Source: Suillus spraguei
Lineage: Eukaryota > Basidiomycota > Agaricomycetes > Boletales > Suillaceae
NCBI GenBank assembly: GCA_016800925.1
Contig: JABCPU010001085.1
Span: 1-16,560, forward strand
Direction of reading: 5' to 3'
Length of the DNA: 16,560 nt
Shown: one piece after another, positions 16,197 through 16,560 of the stretch
Layout: each line of letters begins with the position of its first letter
How positions within the stretch are numbered: position 1 is the first letter of the stretch
Notes under the pieces: model-generated
What the model saw: only the letters and a program-made list of their open reading frames with translations
The model's database searches: none
Told to the model about the DNA's origin: nothing
Program-made: the position numbers and the translations under genes

Positions 16197-16560
16197 CGTG
16201 CAATACTGAGGACATGCCAAGCAGTGAGCAATATATTATGCTCACTGACCCTAATAACAGCAAGGTCATATGTATACCCATGCAGCCATGGTATAGAAAT
16301 GTCAGGGTTGCGCTAAGTGCCTGGCAAAGTCAGCCGAGCAGGATTTTTAAAGATTGATGAGCCGCATGTACTGCAGGGAGACTCCCAAATGTTTCATTCT
16401 TCTTCTTTTGTGTCTCAAGAACCAGTTACCGCTACAGTACCAAACCCCAGTGACTGCATACCGGGGCCCACTGTGCAACCACCACTCTGACAAAGCACTA
16501 CCACTGACACATTGTCATCTCCCTTTAACTGCCTTCAGTTATCTGCTCATTATCATTACC
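16197..16560 (+). pseudogene. Gypsy copy 2, continuation after LTR C (runs off the window)
   Basis: It matches 6173-6540 of copy 1: CNTEDMPSSEQ, then extra residues YIMLTDP that copy 1 lacks, then NNSKVICIPMQPW, followed by the spacer SQMFHSS...FVSQEPV before reverse transcriptase. A TGA near 16487 stands where copy 1 has TTA. The reverse-transcriptase part would lie to the right of the window. Confidence 0.8.

Noticed and set aside
1..16560. CRISPR arrays, tRNA or rRNA genes, bacterial-type defence or toxin systems
   Set aside because: No regular short direct repeats with unique spacers, no cloverleaf or rRNA core sequences, no operon-like packing. Everything identifiable is eukaryotic transposon or a spliced gene.

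Overview
The window reads as a transposon graveyard from a filamentous basidiomycete, most likely an Agaricomycete. This rests on a Ty3/gypsy pol of the type common in those genomes, one reverse-strand gene whose inferred introns are only 48-53 bp, and Tc1- and pogo-type DNA transposons of fungal style. I see no bacterial operons, rRNA, tRNA or CRISPR. Almost every base belongs to a mobile element or a gene broken by one. Species cannot be named from sequence alone.

Layout. (1) 1-1994: a zinc-knuckle gag-like gene (656-1961) is flanked on its left by a direct solo LTR (A, 1-654) and split by an inverted solo LTR of the same family (D, 817-1782). It ends in a polypurine tract and a different LTR (1995 to about 2292). 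(2) 2287-10129: one decayed Ty3/gypsy copy, gag to integrase C-terminus. It is interrupted in turn by solo LTR B (2699-3663, in gag), a deleted pogo/Tigger-type transposon (4664-5605, between gag and protease), and solo LTR F (7410-8101, inside the reverse-transcriptase FIDD active site). The integrase core is deleted and carries a 76-bp foreign filler. (3) 10759-12398, minus strand: a four-exon, cysteine-motif, coiled-coil-like gene that is not obviously a transposon gene. It is broken by solo LTR E (10860-11334) and by a TAG codon inside a Cys motif. (4) 12475-13660: a Tc1/mariner-type element with about 210-bp inverted repeats and an internally deleted transposase, inserted close upstream of that gene's TATA box. 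(5) 13663-14785: decayed sequence, a second copy of the 76-bp repeat and a probable diverged LTR. (6) 14786-16560: a second gypsy copy (protease region), split by solo LTR C (15240-16192).

Boundaries are unusually well supported. Removing each insert plus one target-site copy restores the interrupted reading frame in five places: LTRs B, D, E and F and the pogo element. For LTR C the homologous uninterrupted sequence exists in the first gypsy copy. Target duplications are 4 bp (LTR family 1), 5 bp (LTRs E and F) and TA (both DNA transposons).

The LTR copies differ from each other mainly by transitions, often at CpG. Most in-frame stops in the broken genes can be explained by one C-to-T or G-to-A change. 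This suggests methylation-linked or RIP-like decay. No intact, self-mobile element is present. The most interesting structures are the facing LTR pair A/D (a possible hairpin RNA source), the Tc1-type ends with inverted internal copies of the outer sequence, the gag-only element, and the interrupted spliced gene.
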